Assembly: GCF_033242265.1 (NCBI RefSeq)
Contig: NZ_BTFW01000001.1
Location: forward strand, 2,749,001 to 2,813,000
From: Novosphingobium sp. IK01
GTDB lineage: Bacteria; Pseudomonadota; Alphaproteobacteria; Sphingomonadales; Sphingomonadaceae
Length of the DNA: 64,000 bases
Reading direction: 5' to 3'
In this document: positions 13,611 through 22,387 of the stretch, piece after piece
Position numbering within the stretch: the first letter of the stretch is position 1
Layout of the letters: each line of letters starts with the position of its first letter
Made by a program: the position numbers and the translations under genes
The notes under the pieces: model-generated
What the model was told of the DNA's origin: nothing
Databases searched by the model: none
Seen by the model: the letters and a program-made list of their open reading frames with translations, nothing else

Positions 13611-14489
13611 TCAGCGCAGGCGCGCGGCGGGGCTCATGTGGCTGGCGATGATCCGGCCAATCGGGTCGTCCGACAGTACGGCGCGGCTTTCCCGGCGCGT
13701 CGAGGTCGCTTGCGCGCGGGCCGGTTCGATGTGTGCGGCCAGATAGGTGCGACGCGCGGTTCTCGAAGATTGGGACGGCTTGTCGCTGCTCAGGCCATCG
13801 AGAAAACTGGCGTCGATGCGGTTGCGGCTTGCAGCGGCCGGTTTCGGCGCCGGGGCCGAGAGCAGGGTAAGCCGGGGTGTCGTGCCTGCGGGGACAGCGC
13901 TTTCGCCGCGGGCCAGATGGATCGGCCCGCCCATACCCGGTTTTCCGTGCGGGGTGCGGTTGTAGATGAATCCGTCGACCGGCCAGTGAGTCGTTCCCAG
14001 ATCCTGAATCGGCGCATACCAGACACGAACTTCGCTCCAGTCGTTCGAATCCGAGACATCGACCGCCCGCACATCGTCCTCGGGCTGGCCGCGCATACCA
14101 TTGATCGGCGACCAGTTGGCATGCCGCAAAAGCACCGTGCGGGAATCGATGATCCTGCTCACCATCGCCACATGGCCGAGCCGCATGGCGCCATGGGCAT
14201 GGAAGCTCATCACCGCGCCCACTTTCGGGGTGAACCCGCGCTCATAGCGCCCCTCGGCCTGGTCCCACCACGTATGGGCATCGCCAAATAGCTGAATCCC
14301 TGAAACTTTTCTGGCGTAGGGCACGCATTGCAGATAAGGCAGGCCCGATCCTGCGGTGTCCGTCGGGATGCTGTCGGCCTGTTCGGGGCCGGGAATCATG
14401 GCCACCGGGGCAGCCCTTGCGGGATATGCCGCGATCAGGGCCATGCTGCCGGTCAGGGCCCAGAAGCTTGCTGTCGTCCACCTGCTCAT
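13611..14489 (-). CDS. secreted CHAP-domain protein
   Basis: The 292-residue protein carries a signal peptide (cleavage after AAYPARA) and then a CHAP (NlpC/P60-like cysteine amidase) domain. The expected catalytic cysteine lies in YLQCVPYARKVSG, and the histidine in RLGHVAMVSRI, with GAVMSFHAHG between them. CHAP enzymes cleave peptidoglycan peptide or amide bonds, usually in the periplasm. The C-terminal 110 residues are Ala/Pro/Arg-rich and look disordered. Divergent from der across 113 bases. Confidence 0.82.
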   Translation of the reverse strand: MSRWTTASFWALTGSMALIAAYPARAAPVAMIPGPEQADSIPTDTAGSGLPYLQCVPYARKVSGIQLFGDAHTWWDQAEGRYERGFTPKVGAVMSFHAHGAMRLGHVAMVSRIIDSRTVLLRHANWSPINGMRGQPEDDVRAVDVSDSNDWSEVRVWYAPIQDLGTTHWPVDGFIYNRTPHGKPGMGGPIHLARGESAVPAGTTPRLTLLSAPAPKPAAASRNRIDASFLDGLSSDKPSQSSRTARRTYLAAHIEPARAQATSTRRESRAVLSDDPIGRIIASHMSPAARLR

Positions 14490-14602
14490 GAGGCTGATGT
14501 GCCAGCCAATTGGTCAATGTCAGGCTGACCGGCTTGGTTAACATCGCATACACCGATGCAACGGCCGCTTGCCTTTGGCGCCAAGCCGGGCCAACGGGAG
14601 CT

Positions 14603-15979
14603 ATGCGTCCCCAGGTTATCATCATCGGACGGCCCAACGTGGGCAAGTCCACCCTGTTCAATCGGCTCGTCGGCAAGAAGCTGGCGCTGGTCGATGACCA
14701 GCCCGGCGTCACCCGCGACCGTCGCTTCGGCGATGCCTCGCTGCTGGGCCTCGAATTCACCATCGTCGACACCGCGGGGTGGGAAGACGACGATCCCTCA
14801 AGCCTGCCGGGCCGTATGCGCCAGCAGACCGAGGCCAGCCTCGAAGGCGCCGATGTCGCGCTCTTCGTGGTCGATGCGCGTGCGGGGATCACCCCGCTCG
14901 ACGAGGAAATCGGCCGCTATCTGCGCGGGCACGACGTGCCGGTGATCCTGCTGGCCAACAAGGCCGAAGGCCGCGCGGGCGACCATGGCCTGTTCGAGGC
15001 GTTCTCGCTGGGCTTTGGCGATCCGGTCGGCGTTTCGGCCGAACATGGCGAGGGCATGGGTGACCTGTTCGAGGCGCTGCTCCCCCATATCGGCGAGAAG
15101 CAGGACGACGAGGACGAGGCCAGCGACGAGGAAGTCGAGTACGACCCCAAGGCCGTGCTCAAGCTGGCCGTGGTGGGCCGCCCCAATGCGGGCAAGTCCA
15201 CGCTGATCAACCGCTTTCTGGGCGAGGACCGCCTGCTGACCGGGCCCGAGGCCGGGATCACCCGCGATTCGATCGCCATCGACTGGTCGTGGACCGATCC
15301 GAAGGACGGCGAGGTCCGCCCGATCCGCCTGATCGACACGGCGGGCATGCGCAAGAAGGCGCAAGTCGTTGACAAGCTTGAGCGGCTTTCGGTTGCAGAC
15401 GCGCGCCGTGCAATCGATTTTGCCGAAGTGGTCGTGCTTCTGCTCGACGCCACGCGCGGGCTCGAACACCAGGATCTCAAGATCGCCTCGATGGTCCTCG
15501 AAGAAGGCCGCGCGCTGATCATCGCGATCAACAAGTGGGACGTGGCAGAGGATGCCAGCGGGCTGTTCAACGGCGTGCGTCAGGCGCTCGACGATGGCCT
15601 TGCCCAGGTGCGCGGGGTGCCGCTCGTGGCGGTCTCGGCGCGCACGGGCAAGGGGCTCGACACCCTGCTGGGCGCCGCGTTCAGCTTGCGCGATGCGTGG
15701 AGCCGCCGCGTGCCGACCGCCGCGCTCAACCGCTGGTTCGACGATGCGCTTGCCGCCAATCCGCCGCCGGCACCCGGCGGCAAGCGGATCAAGCTGCGCT
15801 ACATCACCCAGGCCAAGACCCGCCCGCCCGGCTTCGTGTTGTTCGGCACGCGTCTGGACATGCTGCCCGAAAGCTACCGGCGCTATCTGGTCAACGGCAT
15901 CCGCCGCGAACTGGGCTTCGATGCGGTGCCGATCCGCCTGACGCTGCGCAGCCCCAAGAACCCTTTCGCTCCCAAATGA
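14603..15979 (+). CDS. der: ribosome assembly GTPase Der (EngA)
   Basis: The 458-residue protein has two consecutive GTPase domains and a C-terminal KH-like domain, the defining layout of Der, which is needed for 50S subunit maturation. First domain: GRPNVGKST (residues 9-17), DTAGWE and NKAEG. Second domain: GRPNAGKST (near 193), DTAGMRKKA and NKWD. An acidic linker (about 165-180) separates them. The ATG at 14603 has GGGAG immediately upstream. The stop codon overlaps the start of the next gene by four bases (ATGA), so the two are translationally coupled. Confidence 0.96.
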   Translation: MRPQVIIIGRPNVGKSTLFNRLVGKKLALVDDQPGVTRDRRFGDASLLGLEFTIVDTAGWEDDDPSSLPGRMRQQTEASLEGADVALFVVDARAGITPLDEEIGRYLRGHDVPVILLANKAEGRAGDHGLFEAFSLGFGDPVGVSAEHGEGMGDLFEALLPHIGEKQDDEDEASDEEVEYDPKAVLKLAVVGRPNAGKSTLINRFLGEDRLLTGPEAGITRDSIAIDWSWTDPKDGEVRPIRLIDTAGMRKKAQVVDKLERLSVADARRAIDFAEVVVLLLDATRGLEHQDLKIASMVLEEGRALIIAINKWDVAEDASGLFNGVRQALDDGLAQVRGVPLVAVSARTGKGLDTLLGAAFSLRDAWSRRVPTAALNRWFDDALAANPPPAPGGKRIKLRYITQAKTRPPGFVLFGTRLDMLPESYRRYLVNGIRRELGFDAVPIRLTLRSPKNPFAPK

Positions 15980-16383
15980 CGGCCACGCGCCCCGCCCTCC
16001 CGCGATCCCTGGTTCAGGCCATGGCGCGCGGGGGGCGGGGGCGCTGTCCGCGTTGCGGGCAGGCGCGGCTGTTTGCCCGCTGGCTCAAGCCGGTGGACCA
16101 TTGCCCGGCCTGCGGGCAGGACTGGCGCGGCCACTGCGCCGACGATTTTCCCCCTTACATCGCGATTCTGGTCACAGGCCATGTCATGGCCCCGGTGCTC
16201 ATCGCGCTGGGCCTTGAAACGACCCTTTCGGCGCCGGTGATGATGGCGCTGTGCCTGGTTCCGACGGCGGGGCTGGTGCTGGGCCTGTTGCCGGTGGCCA
16301 AGGGTGCGGTGATCGCGCTGCAATGGTGGCTCGGGCTGCATGGCTTTGCCACCGCGCCGGGGCGTGATCTGGTGGAGAAATAA
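15976..16383 (+). CDS. DUF983 membrane protein
   Basis: The 135-residue protein has an N-terminal zinc-ribbon-like pair of CxxC motifs (RCPRCGQARLF and CPACGQDWRG) and then two hydrophobic spans (about residues 58-80 and 85-110). This is the DUF983 family of alphaproteobacteria, of unknown function. Its ATG overlaps the der stop as ATGA, which shows translational coupling to the GTPase. Confidence 0.85.
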   Translation: MTATRPALPRSLVQAMARGGRGRCPRCGQARLFARWLKPVDHCPACGQDWRGHCADDFPPYIAILVTGHVMAPVLIALGLETTLSAPVMMALCLVPTAGLVLGLLPVAKGAVIALQWWLGLHGFATAPGRDLVEK

Positions 16384-16656
16384 GCGGAAAATCGGGTTCG
16401 CACTTTCGGAGGGCGGCAATGTTTTGTCGCGAAGCTGTGGCATGCGCGCAAAAAGGGGGGTGGTAGGCATCGGGCATGCGGAAGAACCGCCCCTGTTTGC
16501 CGGAGAGTTCCTGATGGCCCACCTTTTGCGTCTTTTGCCTGTCGATCGCCGGGGAAAGCGGTCTTGCCCTCGCCGGGCCGGTGCGCAAGGATGAGCGCCG
16601 GATCCGACCCGGCGGCCGAGCCGGAACTGAAAGGGGCGCAGCCGCGTAACGGGAAA

Positions 16657-17394
16657 ATGTTGGCGACCGGACTTGCCCCTTCCATCGTGCTTGTCGAAGA
16701 CGACGGCCCCTTGCGCACGCTGACCGCGCGCGCGCTGCGCGAACATGGCTATGATGTGCGCCCTGCGGCCACGGGCGCGGAAATGTGGGTTCTGCTCGAA
16801 AGCGCGCCTGCCGATCTCGTCGTGCTCGACATCATGCTGCCGGGCACCAGCGGGATCGATCTGTTCCGCAAGCTGCGCCGGTTGAGCGACGTGCCGATCA
16901 TCTTCATTTCCGCGCGCGGGAGCGAGGAAGACCGTGTGCTCGGCCTCGAACTGGGCGCCGACGACTATCTGGCCAAGCCCTTTGGCACGCGCGAACTGGT
17001 CGCGCGGGTGGGCGCCGTGCTGCGGCGCGGCGGACAGGGCGGGGAAGCGGCTGGTGGCACCGAGCCGGGCGAACGCGCGAGCGAGATCCGCTTCGAGGGC
17101 TGGACGCTCTCGCTGGCCCGGCGCGAGTTGCATGCGCCCGGCGGGATCATGGTCGATCTGACCGGCGCCGAATTCGACCTTCTGGCCACGTTCGTGGCCC
17201 AGCCCCAGCGCGTGCTCGGGCGCGAACGCCTGATCGAATTGTCGCGCACGCGGCTGGGCGACAGTTCTGACCGCAGCATCGACGTGCTGGTCAGCCGCCT
17301 GCGCCGCAAGCTGGCCGCCGCCGGGGGCGAGGCGCCGATCGTGACCGTGCGCGGGGTGGGCTACATGTTCAAGGCCCCGGTCACGCGCGCCTGA
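16657..17394 (+). CDS. OmpR-family response regulator
   Basis: The 245-residue protein has a receiver domain (acidic pair E14-D15-D16, phosphoacceptor D58 in VVLDIMLPG, conserved K in YLAKPFGTREL) and a C-terminal OmpR-type winged helix ending VTVRGVGYMFKAP. Upstream ATG (16591) and TTG (16564) starts would add 22-31 residues unlike the family, so 16657 was chosen, although its GGGA is very close. The partner histidine kinase follows after 40 bases. The signal and target genes are not evident. Confidence 0.9.
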   Translation: MLATGLAPSIVLVEDDGPLRTLTARALREHGYDVRPAATGAEMWVLLESAPADLVVLDIMLPGTSGIDLFRKLRRLSDVPIIFISARGSEEDRVLGLELGADDYLAKPFGTRELVARVGAVLRRGGQGGEAAGGTEPGERASEIRFEGWTLSLARRELHAPGGIMVDLTGAEFDLLATFVAQPQRVLGRERLIELSRTRLGDSSDRSIDVLVSRLRRKLAAAGGEAPIVTVRGVGYMFKAPVTRA

Positions 17395-17434
17395 CGGTGG
17401 TGGGAGGCCGCGTATCCTGAGCCTGTCCACACGC

Positions 17435-18865
17435 TTGCCCATCGTGCGCCGAATCGGCCTGCCCGAGCGGTTGCTGGCGATTCTCGTGCTGATGGCGGTC
17501 ATCGATTTCGGGGCCAATGCGGTCCTGTTCGACCGGGTCAGCAATTTCGCGCTGCGCTCCGACGATGCCGCGCGCATTGCCGAGAACCTGACGATCGCCA
17601 GCCGCGCTCTGGAAGCCGAAGCGCCCGCGCGGCGCCCGGCCATGGCCGAGAAGCTGTCGTCGGCGCACCTTGCGCTGACCTGGCGCCCGCATCTGCCCCA
17701 TGCGGTCGATGCCCTGCCGCTCGACCGGCTGCGCAGCCAGGTGCTCGATGCGGCACCCGAACTGGCCCACAACGATCCGCGCTTTGCGCTGCGGTCGATT
17801 TCGGCGCCGGGCAGCGTGAGCGGGGTCATGCGCCTGTCCGACGGGTCGGGGCTGGTCTTCCACACCCAGGCGCGCGAGGCCTGGACGCTCAATGTCGGGC
17901 AACTGGCGGTCTTCCTGTTGCCCACGCCCTTGCTGGCGCTTCTGGCCTGGGTGCTGTTTCGTGCCACGGTGCGGCCCTTGCGGGCGCTGGTGGCGGCGAC
18001 CGGGCGCGTGGGCGCGGGGGCGCCCGAACCTCTGGCCGAGAGCGGTCCGGACGAAGTGCGCCGCCTGATCCGCGCGTTCAACCGCATGCAGAGCCGCATT
18101 CATCGCCAGATGGTCGACCGCACCCAGTCGATGCTGGCGATCGGCCACGATCTGCGCACCCCGCTCGCGCGGCTGCGGCTGCGCCTCGACGACGCGGGCA
18201 TCGCCCCGCAGGACCAGGCCGACATGGTCCACGACATCGACGAGATGATGCACCTGCTCGCCTCGCTTCAGGCCTATGTCGAAGGCGAGGGCCGCCAGAT
18301 TCCCGCCGAGCGGATGGATCTGGCGGCCATGGCGATGACGCTGGTCGACAATGCCTGCGACCAGGGGCACGAGGCGGTCTACGAAGGCCCCGACAGTCTG
18401 GTGATCGAGGCGCGCCCGGTCACCTTGCGCCGGGCGCTGGGCAATCTGGTCGATAACGCCGTGCACTATGGCGGCAGTGTCGAGGTTCATGTCGCGCGGG
18501 TGGTTGAACAGAAGGGCGGCGAATGGGCCGAGGTGATCGTCTCCGACCATGGTCCGGGCATTCCTGCCGATCGCTTCGAGGATGTCTTGCAACCGTTCGT
18601 GCGGCTCGATGCGGCGCGTTCGCGCGATACGCCGGGCATGGGGCTGGGGCTGGCCATCGTGCGCCGCTCGATTCGTGCGGAAGGGGGCTCGCTGACTCTG
18701 GCCAACCGGGCTGGCGGGACGGGGCCTGATGGGACGGGGCCTGATGGGACGGGACCTGATGGGGCGGGGCCCGAGGGGGCTCCCGGCGGGGCTGCCAGCG
18801 GGCTGATCGTCACGGTTCGTCTGCCGCTGGGGCCGGGTCAGCGCCCTGCTGCATCGCGGAAATAG
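17435..18865 (+). CDS. EnvZ-like sensor histidine kinase
   Basis: This is a two-span membrane sensor kinase of about 476 residues: span 1 near residues 12-32, a periplasmic loop, span 2 near 155-180, a HAMP linker, H238 in AIGHDLRTPLARL, the N box NLVDNAVHYGG, then DHGPGIP and GMGLGLAIV for ATP binding. The start is uncertain. TTG at 17435 is the first standard start in frame, but GGAGG at 17403-17407 is ideally placed for ATC 17414 or CTG 17417, which would add RILSLST-type residues. Four tandem 15-bp units near the 3' end encode GTGPD-type repeats. It forms an operon with the preceding regulator. Confidence 0.88.
   Translation: MPIVRRIGLPERLLAILVLMAVIDFGANAVLFDRVSNFALRSDDAARIAENLTIASRALEAEAPARRPAMAEKLSSAHLALTWRPHLPHAVDALPLDRLRSQVLDAAPELAHNDPRFALRSISAPGSVSGVMRLSDGSGLVFHTQAREAWTLNVGQLAVFLLPTPLLALLAWVLFRATVRPLRALVAATGRVGAGAPEPLAESGPDEVRRLIRAFNRMQSRIHRQMVDRTQSMLAIGHDLRTPLARLRLRLDDAGIAPQDQADMVHDIDEMMHLLASLQAYVEGEGRQIPAERMDLAAMAMTLVDNACDQGHEAVYEGPDSLVIEARPVTLRRALGNLVDNAVHYGGSVEVHVARVVEQKGGEWAEVIVSDHGPGIPADRFEDVLQPFVRLDAARSRDTPGMGLGLAIVRRSIRAEGGSLTLANRAGGTGPDGTGPDGTGPDGAGPEGAPGGAASGLIVTVRLPLGPGQRPAASRK
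18716..18775 (+). repeat. four tandem 15-bp units in the kinase gene
   Basis: Units at 18716, 18731, 18746 and 18761 follow GGGACGGGGCCTGAT. The first two are identical, the third differs at one base and the fourth is more diverged. They keep the reading frame and encode a flexible GTGPD x3 / GAGPE tail after the ATPase domain. Confidence 0.9.
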
Positions 18866-18974
18866 TTTCTTACAGCCCCGACGGATCGGGGCAAAAACCG
18901 ATGCTTACCTCATTTCTGCAAGCGCGGTGCAGATGGCTCCGTGCATCATGACAGACAAGATGGGGTGATTTCTG

Positions 18975-19670
18975 ATGAACGAACTCATCGGCCGGGTCTT
19001 CAGCTTCGAGAAGACGACCTTTCCGCAAAGCAGCGACCTCTATTCGCAGCTCTCCACCCATGGGCAGGAGCCCAAGGCGCTGATGATCTCGTGCGCCGAT
19101 TCGCGCGTCGTGCCCGAACAGATCGTTCAGGCCCAGCCGGGCGATCTTTTCGTGTGCCGCAATGCGGGCAACATGGTGCCGTCCTATTCGACGATGAACG
19201 GCGGCGTTTCCTCGACGGTCGAATATGCCGTCGTGGCGCTGGGCGTGCGCGACATCATCGTGTGCGGTCACTCCGACTGCGGCGCGATGAAGGCGTTGGC
19301 CGCCCCTGAAGCGCCCGAAGGCATGCCCAACGTGGTGGCCTGGCTGCGCCATGGCGCGGCGGCCGAGCATGTCGTGTCGAGCTGCTCGCCCCATCTCGAA
19401 GGCAAGGAGCGCGTGCGCGCGGTTGCCCTTGAAAACGTGATTGCCCAGATCGCCCACTTGCGCACGCATCCTTCGGTGGCGGCGGCCATCGCGCGGGGCG
19501 AGATGTCGCTTCACGGCTGGTTCGTCGACATCGCGGCGGGGCAGGTGCTGGGCCTCGATGGCGACACCGGCCAGTTCGTGCCCCTGCGCGAGGATCGCCC
19601 GCTTCCCGTGGCCCTTCCGGCGGCGGTGCGCGTGGCGGCCGAGCCAATGCTGCGCGAAGCGGCCGAATAA
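18975..19670 (+). CDS. beta-class carbonic anhydrase
   Basis: The 231-residue cytoplasmic enzyme interconverts CO2 and bicarbonate. Zinc ligands C40, H99 and C102 are present (ISCADSRVVPE and VCGHSDCGAM), with the catalytic D42-R44 dyad and the NAGNMVPSY loop. Length and motifs fit the bacterial Can/CynT group. A GGGG-rich ribosome site precedes ATG 18975. It ends 35 bases before a strong bidirectional terminator, so it is probably transcribed alone. Confidence 0.94.
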   Translation: MNELIGRVFSFEKTTFPQSSDLYSQLSTHGQEPKALMISCADSRVVPEQIVQAQPGDLFVCRNAGNMVPSYSTMNGGVSSTVEYAVVALGVRDIIVCGHSDCGAMKALAAPEAPEGMPNVVAWLRHGAAAEHVVSSCSPHLEGKERVRAVALENVIAQIAHLRTHPSVAAAIARGEMSLHGWFVDIAAGQVLGLDGDTGQFVPLREDRPLPVALPAAVRVAAEPMLREAAE

Positions 19671-19705
19671 GGCCAGCCGGGCCCGGAAAGGCCGGGATCG
19701 ACAGG

Positions 19706-19742
19706 AAAAACCCCCCGTTGGCCAGGCCAGCGGGGGGTTTTC
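19706..19742. terminator. bidirectional intrinsic terminator
   Basis: A-run, a long stem CCCCCCGTTGGCC/GGCCAGCGGGGGG with one mismatched pair, and a T-run. It can serve the carbonic anhydrase gene on the plus strand and the convergent porin gene on the minus strand. Confidence 0.88.
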
Positions 19743-19791
19743 TATGGGTGGTCAGCACGAGGCACGGCAAGGAGCCCCAGGCGCTGGTTCC

Positions 19792-20673
19792 TCAGAAATT
19801 GACGGTGGCCGAGAACACGGCGCGGCCCGACGAGATCGAATCGCCACCGGCGGTCTGGAACTTGGTGAAGTTGGGGCTCAGGTGGTCGCGGTCGGCCTTG
19901 GTGATGTTGGTGTCGACATAGGACACGCCGAGCACGAACCTGCCGAGGACGACTTCGGCGCCGAGCATCCAGTCGAGGTACTGGCCGCTCGGGGCGACGC
20001 TGGTGCCGTTCGGGCCAAGGCCCGAGTTGCCCTTCGAATAGCCCAGGTGCGCCTTCAGGTTGACCGGCGTATGCGGCACGCCGCCGTTCACGTCGCCCCA
20101 CAGATAGAGGTTGTCCATCTTGGCGCCGGGGTGGTCATAGATGCCCGTGGCGGCCGAGGCGCCCGAATTGTACCACTTGCCCAGGGCCTGCTGCTTGGGG
20201 GCATAGGCCACGCCGCCGAGCATCGAGACCGGGCCGACCGTGGTCGAAACCTTGACGAAAGGTTCGGCATAGTCGGTCTTGTTGGCGCCGCCCGGATACA
20301 TGTACCAAGTCAGGCCGGCGTCGATCGTGGCCGGGCCGACGGTCTTCTTGTAGCCGCCGATGAGGTCGACTTCGAGGTTGGGACCGCCAAAGGTGCCCCA
20401 GCCGGCCAGGTTCGAACCCCAGGCGCCAGCGTAAAATCCGCTTTGATGGGCAACGGTCACGCCCGCCTGAATGGCAAAGCCGTTGTTCGACTGCGAGACG
20501 CCGCGCAGGCGATAGTCGGACACGATGGCTGCGCTGCCCGAAACGGTGAAGGCGGAGGGCGGCGCGGTTTCTTCTTCGGCCTTGGCGGTGGTGGCCAGAC
20601 TCAGGCTGGCACTTGCAATCGCGATGGCCAGGGCAAGGCGCGCGGGCCGGGCGTGCGCGGGACGATGAAGCAT
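19792..20673 (-). CDS. TorF-family putative porin
   Basis: The 293-residue protein has a signal peptide (through LATTAKA) and alternating beta-strand sequence ending in phenylalanine (SATVNF), as expected for an outer-membrane barrel. The opening SGSAAIVSDYRLRGVSQSNNGFAIQAGVTVAH block is the hallmark of the TIGR02001/TorF putative porin family, common in sphingomonads and other aquatic Proteobacteria. Substrate is unknown. An inverted repeat at 20747-20767, about 75-95 bases upstream of the start, may be its operator. Confidence 0.88.
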   Translation of the reverse strand: MLHRPAHARPARLALAIAIASASLSLATTAKAEEETAPPSAFTVSGSAAIVSDYRLRGVSQSNNGFAIQAGVTVAHQSGFYAGAWGSNLAGWGTFGGPNLEVDLIGGYKKTVGPATIDAGLTWYMYPGGANKTDYAEPFVKVSTTVGPVSMLGGVAYAPKQQALGKWYNSGASAATGIYDHPGAKMDNLYLWGDVNGGVPHTPVNLKAHLGYSKGNSGLGPNGTSVAPSGQYLDWMLGAEVVLGRFVLGVSYVDTNITKADRDHLSPNFTKFQTAGGDSISSGRAVFSATVNF

Positions 20674-20746
20674 CGGAAACGGTCTCCCCTACAGTTTCAA
20701 CAGATCCGCCTGCGTGCCCGGTGTCTGCCAGTCTCGGACAGGACTG

Positions 20747-20767
20747 TTACAGTGCATTACACTGTAA
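20747..20767. promoter_or_regulatory. palindromic operator-like site upstream of the porin
   Basis: TTACAGTG and CACTGTAA form perfect 8-bp arms around a 5-base spacer, placed in the 245-base gap before the porin start. The size and symmetry fit a dimeric regulator. No regulator is encoded next to it, so the protein that binds is unknown. Confidence 0.5.
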
Positions 20768-20918
20768 AATCTTGTTCCGGCTGCTGATTTCACCGTTGCC
20801 CGTCCGTCATACACGTATTTCGCGTCAGGTCCATTTATTGGAAGATAACCGAAGCCATTCGGCACCTGTGCGTGACATTGTGGTCACAATAGGGGGGCGG
20901 CGCATGGGGCGGGGCGGT

Positions 20919-21815
20919 TCATCCGGGAAGCGGGATGAACTCGTGTTCGCCCGGAATATGGGCGAAACGGTCGGCCTTCCAGTCGGCCTTGGCCTGTTCG
21001 AGCCGCTCGGGACGCGAGGACACGAAATTCCAGAAGATGTGGCGCTGTTCGGGAAAAGGCTCCCCGCCCATCAGCATCACCCGCGCGCCGCGCGCACTGG
21101 TGATCACCACTTCGGCGCCCGGCTTGAGCACGACCAGTTCGTGCGTGGCAAAGGCGCCGGTCTGCCCGTCCACGGCGATTTCGCCCTGAACGACATAGAG
21201 CGCGCGCTCGACATGCTCGGCGGTGATTCGGTAGCGCCCGCCCGGCGTGATGACGAGATCGGCATAGATCAGGTCCGAGGCTGTCCGTACCGGCGAGACA
21301 AGGCCTTCGCTGCTGCCCGCGATCAGCGTCATGCGGGTGCCGTCCTGCTCGACGGTCGGGATGGCGTCGGCCTTGTAGTGGTCGAAGGCCGGATCGCATT
21401 CCTCGTCGGCGACGGGCAGGGCCACCCAGGCCTGAAGCCCGAACAGGGGGCCGCCCTTGGCGCGCACTTCGGGGCCGGTGCGCTCGGAATGGACGATGCC
21501 GCTCCCGGCGGTCATCCAGTTGACCTCGCCGGGGCGGATGGTCTGGACGGCCCCGAGCGAATCGCGGTGCAGCATCTCGCCTTCGACGAGGTAGGAGATC
21601 GTGGCCAGCCCGATATGGGGATGGGGGCGCACGTCGAGCCCTTCGCCCGCGGCAAAGGTCGCCGGGCCCATCTGGTCATAGAAGATGAACGGGCCGACCA
21701 TGCGGCGGTGGGCCGAGGGCAGGGCCCGGCGGACCTGAAAGCCATCCCCCAGATCGCGGACGGGCGGCAGCAGGGCAAATTCGACGCCTTCGATATGGGG
21801 ATTGCGGATCGACAT
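20919..21815 (-). CDS. pirin family protein
   Basis: The 298-residue protein shows the bicupin pirin layout. The N-terminal cupin carries the metal-binding HPHIGLATISYLVEGEMLHRDS and the later HSERTGPE, and the C-terminal pirin domain ends with EQRHIFWNFVSSRPERLEQAKADWKADRF. Some bacterial pirins have quercetinase-like activity and others bind enzymes; the role here is open. Transcribed alone on the minus strand. Confidence 0.92.
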   Translation of the reverse strand: MSIRNPHIEGVEFALLPPVRDLGDGFQVRRALPSAHRRMVGPFIFYDQMGPATFAAGEGLDVRPHPHIGLATISYLVEGEMLHRDSLGAVQTIRPGEVNWMTAGSGIVHSERTGPEVRAKGGPLFGLQAWVALPVADEECDPAFDHYKADAIPTVEQDGTRMTLIAGSSEGLVSPVRTASDLIYADLVITPGGRYRITAEHVERALYVVQGEIAVDGQTGAFATHELVVLKPGAEVVITSARGARVMLMGGEPFPEQRHIFWNFVSSRPERLEQAKADWKADRFAHIPGEHEFIPLPG

Positions 21816-22034
21816 GGCAGGGCCTTTCCCGTTGGGGCCCGCATGGGCCGGGCATGAGGCAGGAATAGTGGCTTTCCCCTTTCGACGGTATGCCGATAGA
21901 AATCGTCAAAATGTTCAGGATTGTCGAAATGGTGGCGCTGGGGCGGCCATCAGGCAGCATATCCGGTCAGGCCGTCAGCAGCCTGCCGTCCGGTCGATCA
22001 AGCTATGGTTGCTCCCCCTCCCCCTCCCCCTCTG
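21816..22034. other. intergenic stretch before the 166-bp element
   Basis: No gene is supported here. The last part holds a pyrimidine tract with T at exact 6-base spacing (CTCCCC units, 22012-22033) that abuts the repeat element at 22035. Confidence 0.6.
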
Positions 22035-22200
22035 AGAGCCCGACCCAAAAGTCCTTCGGGTCGGTTCGGCGGGTCTTTTGTGCCACCACGGCGTCGGCTG
22101 TTCGCCACGATGCCTCCAGCATCGCTGGGCTCTCAGCCTTCTTGTGGTGACCCAAAATCCCTCGCCAAACCTCCGCCGCCCGACTTTTGGGTCGGGCTCT
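22035..22200. repeat. 166-bp inverted-repeat element, copy 1
   Basis: The element is bounded by perfect 18-bp terminal inverted repeats, AGAGCCCGACCCAAAAGT and its complement. Further inner arms (GTGCCACCAC against GTGGTGACCC, and TTCGGCGGGTCTTTTG against CAAAATCCCTCGCCAAA) let almost the whole unit fold on itself. A hairpin CGATGC/GCATCG lies at the centre. Copy 2 at 52798-52963 is identical except for one base (TTCGGC here, TTTGGC there). It carries no transposase, so it looks like a non-autonomous mobile or structured repeat. Confidence 0.88.
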
Positions 22201-22387
22201 GAAAGAGGCCTGAAATTCTGACAGCGGTGGCTGTTGTCGTGGATTGATCTGCGCGAATTGATTTTGTGCTGTCGTTTGTGTGGCTTGTCGGGGCGTGTTC
22301 GTGATTTCCCTTTATTCTGTTATTTTACGAATCTTTCGATTCGATTTGCTGTTTTGATCGGATCACTTCCGGGGGGACTTGGTGGCG
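22201..22387. other. lower-GC leader region of the acyltransferase gene
   Basis: This stretch is clearly richer in T and A than its neighbours (TTTATTCTGTTATTTTACG). No open frame is convincing. It probably contains the promoter of the downstream gene. Confidence 0.4.

Noticed and set aside
15883..18099. 738-codon minus-strand frame
   Set aside because: It spans three unrelated plus-strand genes (DUF983, response regulator and kinase) that all have clear domains.
21921..22202. Small protein encoded within the 166-bp element (and its twin ending at 52965)
   Set aside because: The shared peptide (PPRRRLFATMPPAS...) arises only because the repeat DNA is the same. The upstream parts differ, and there is no start or ribosome site inside the element.
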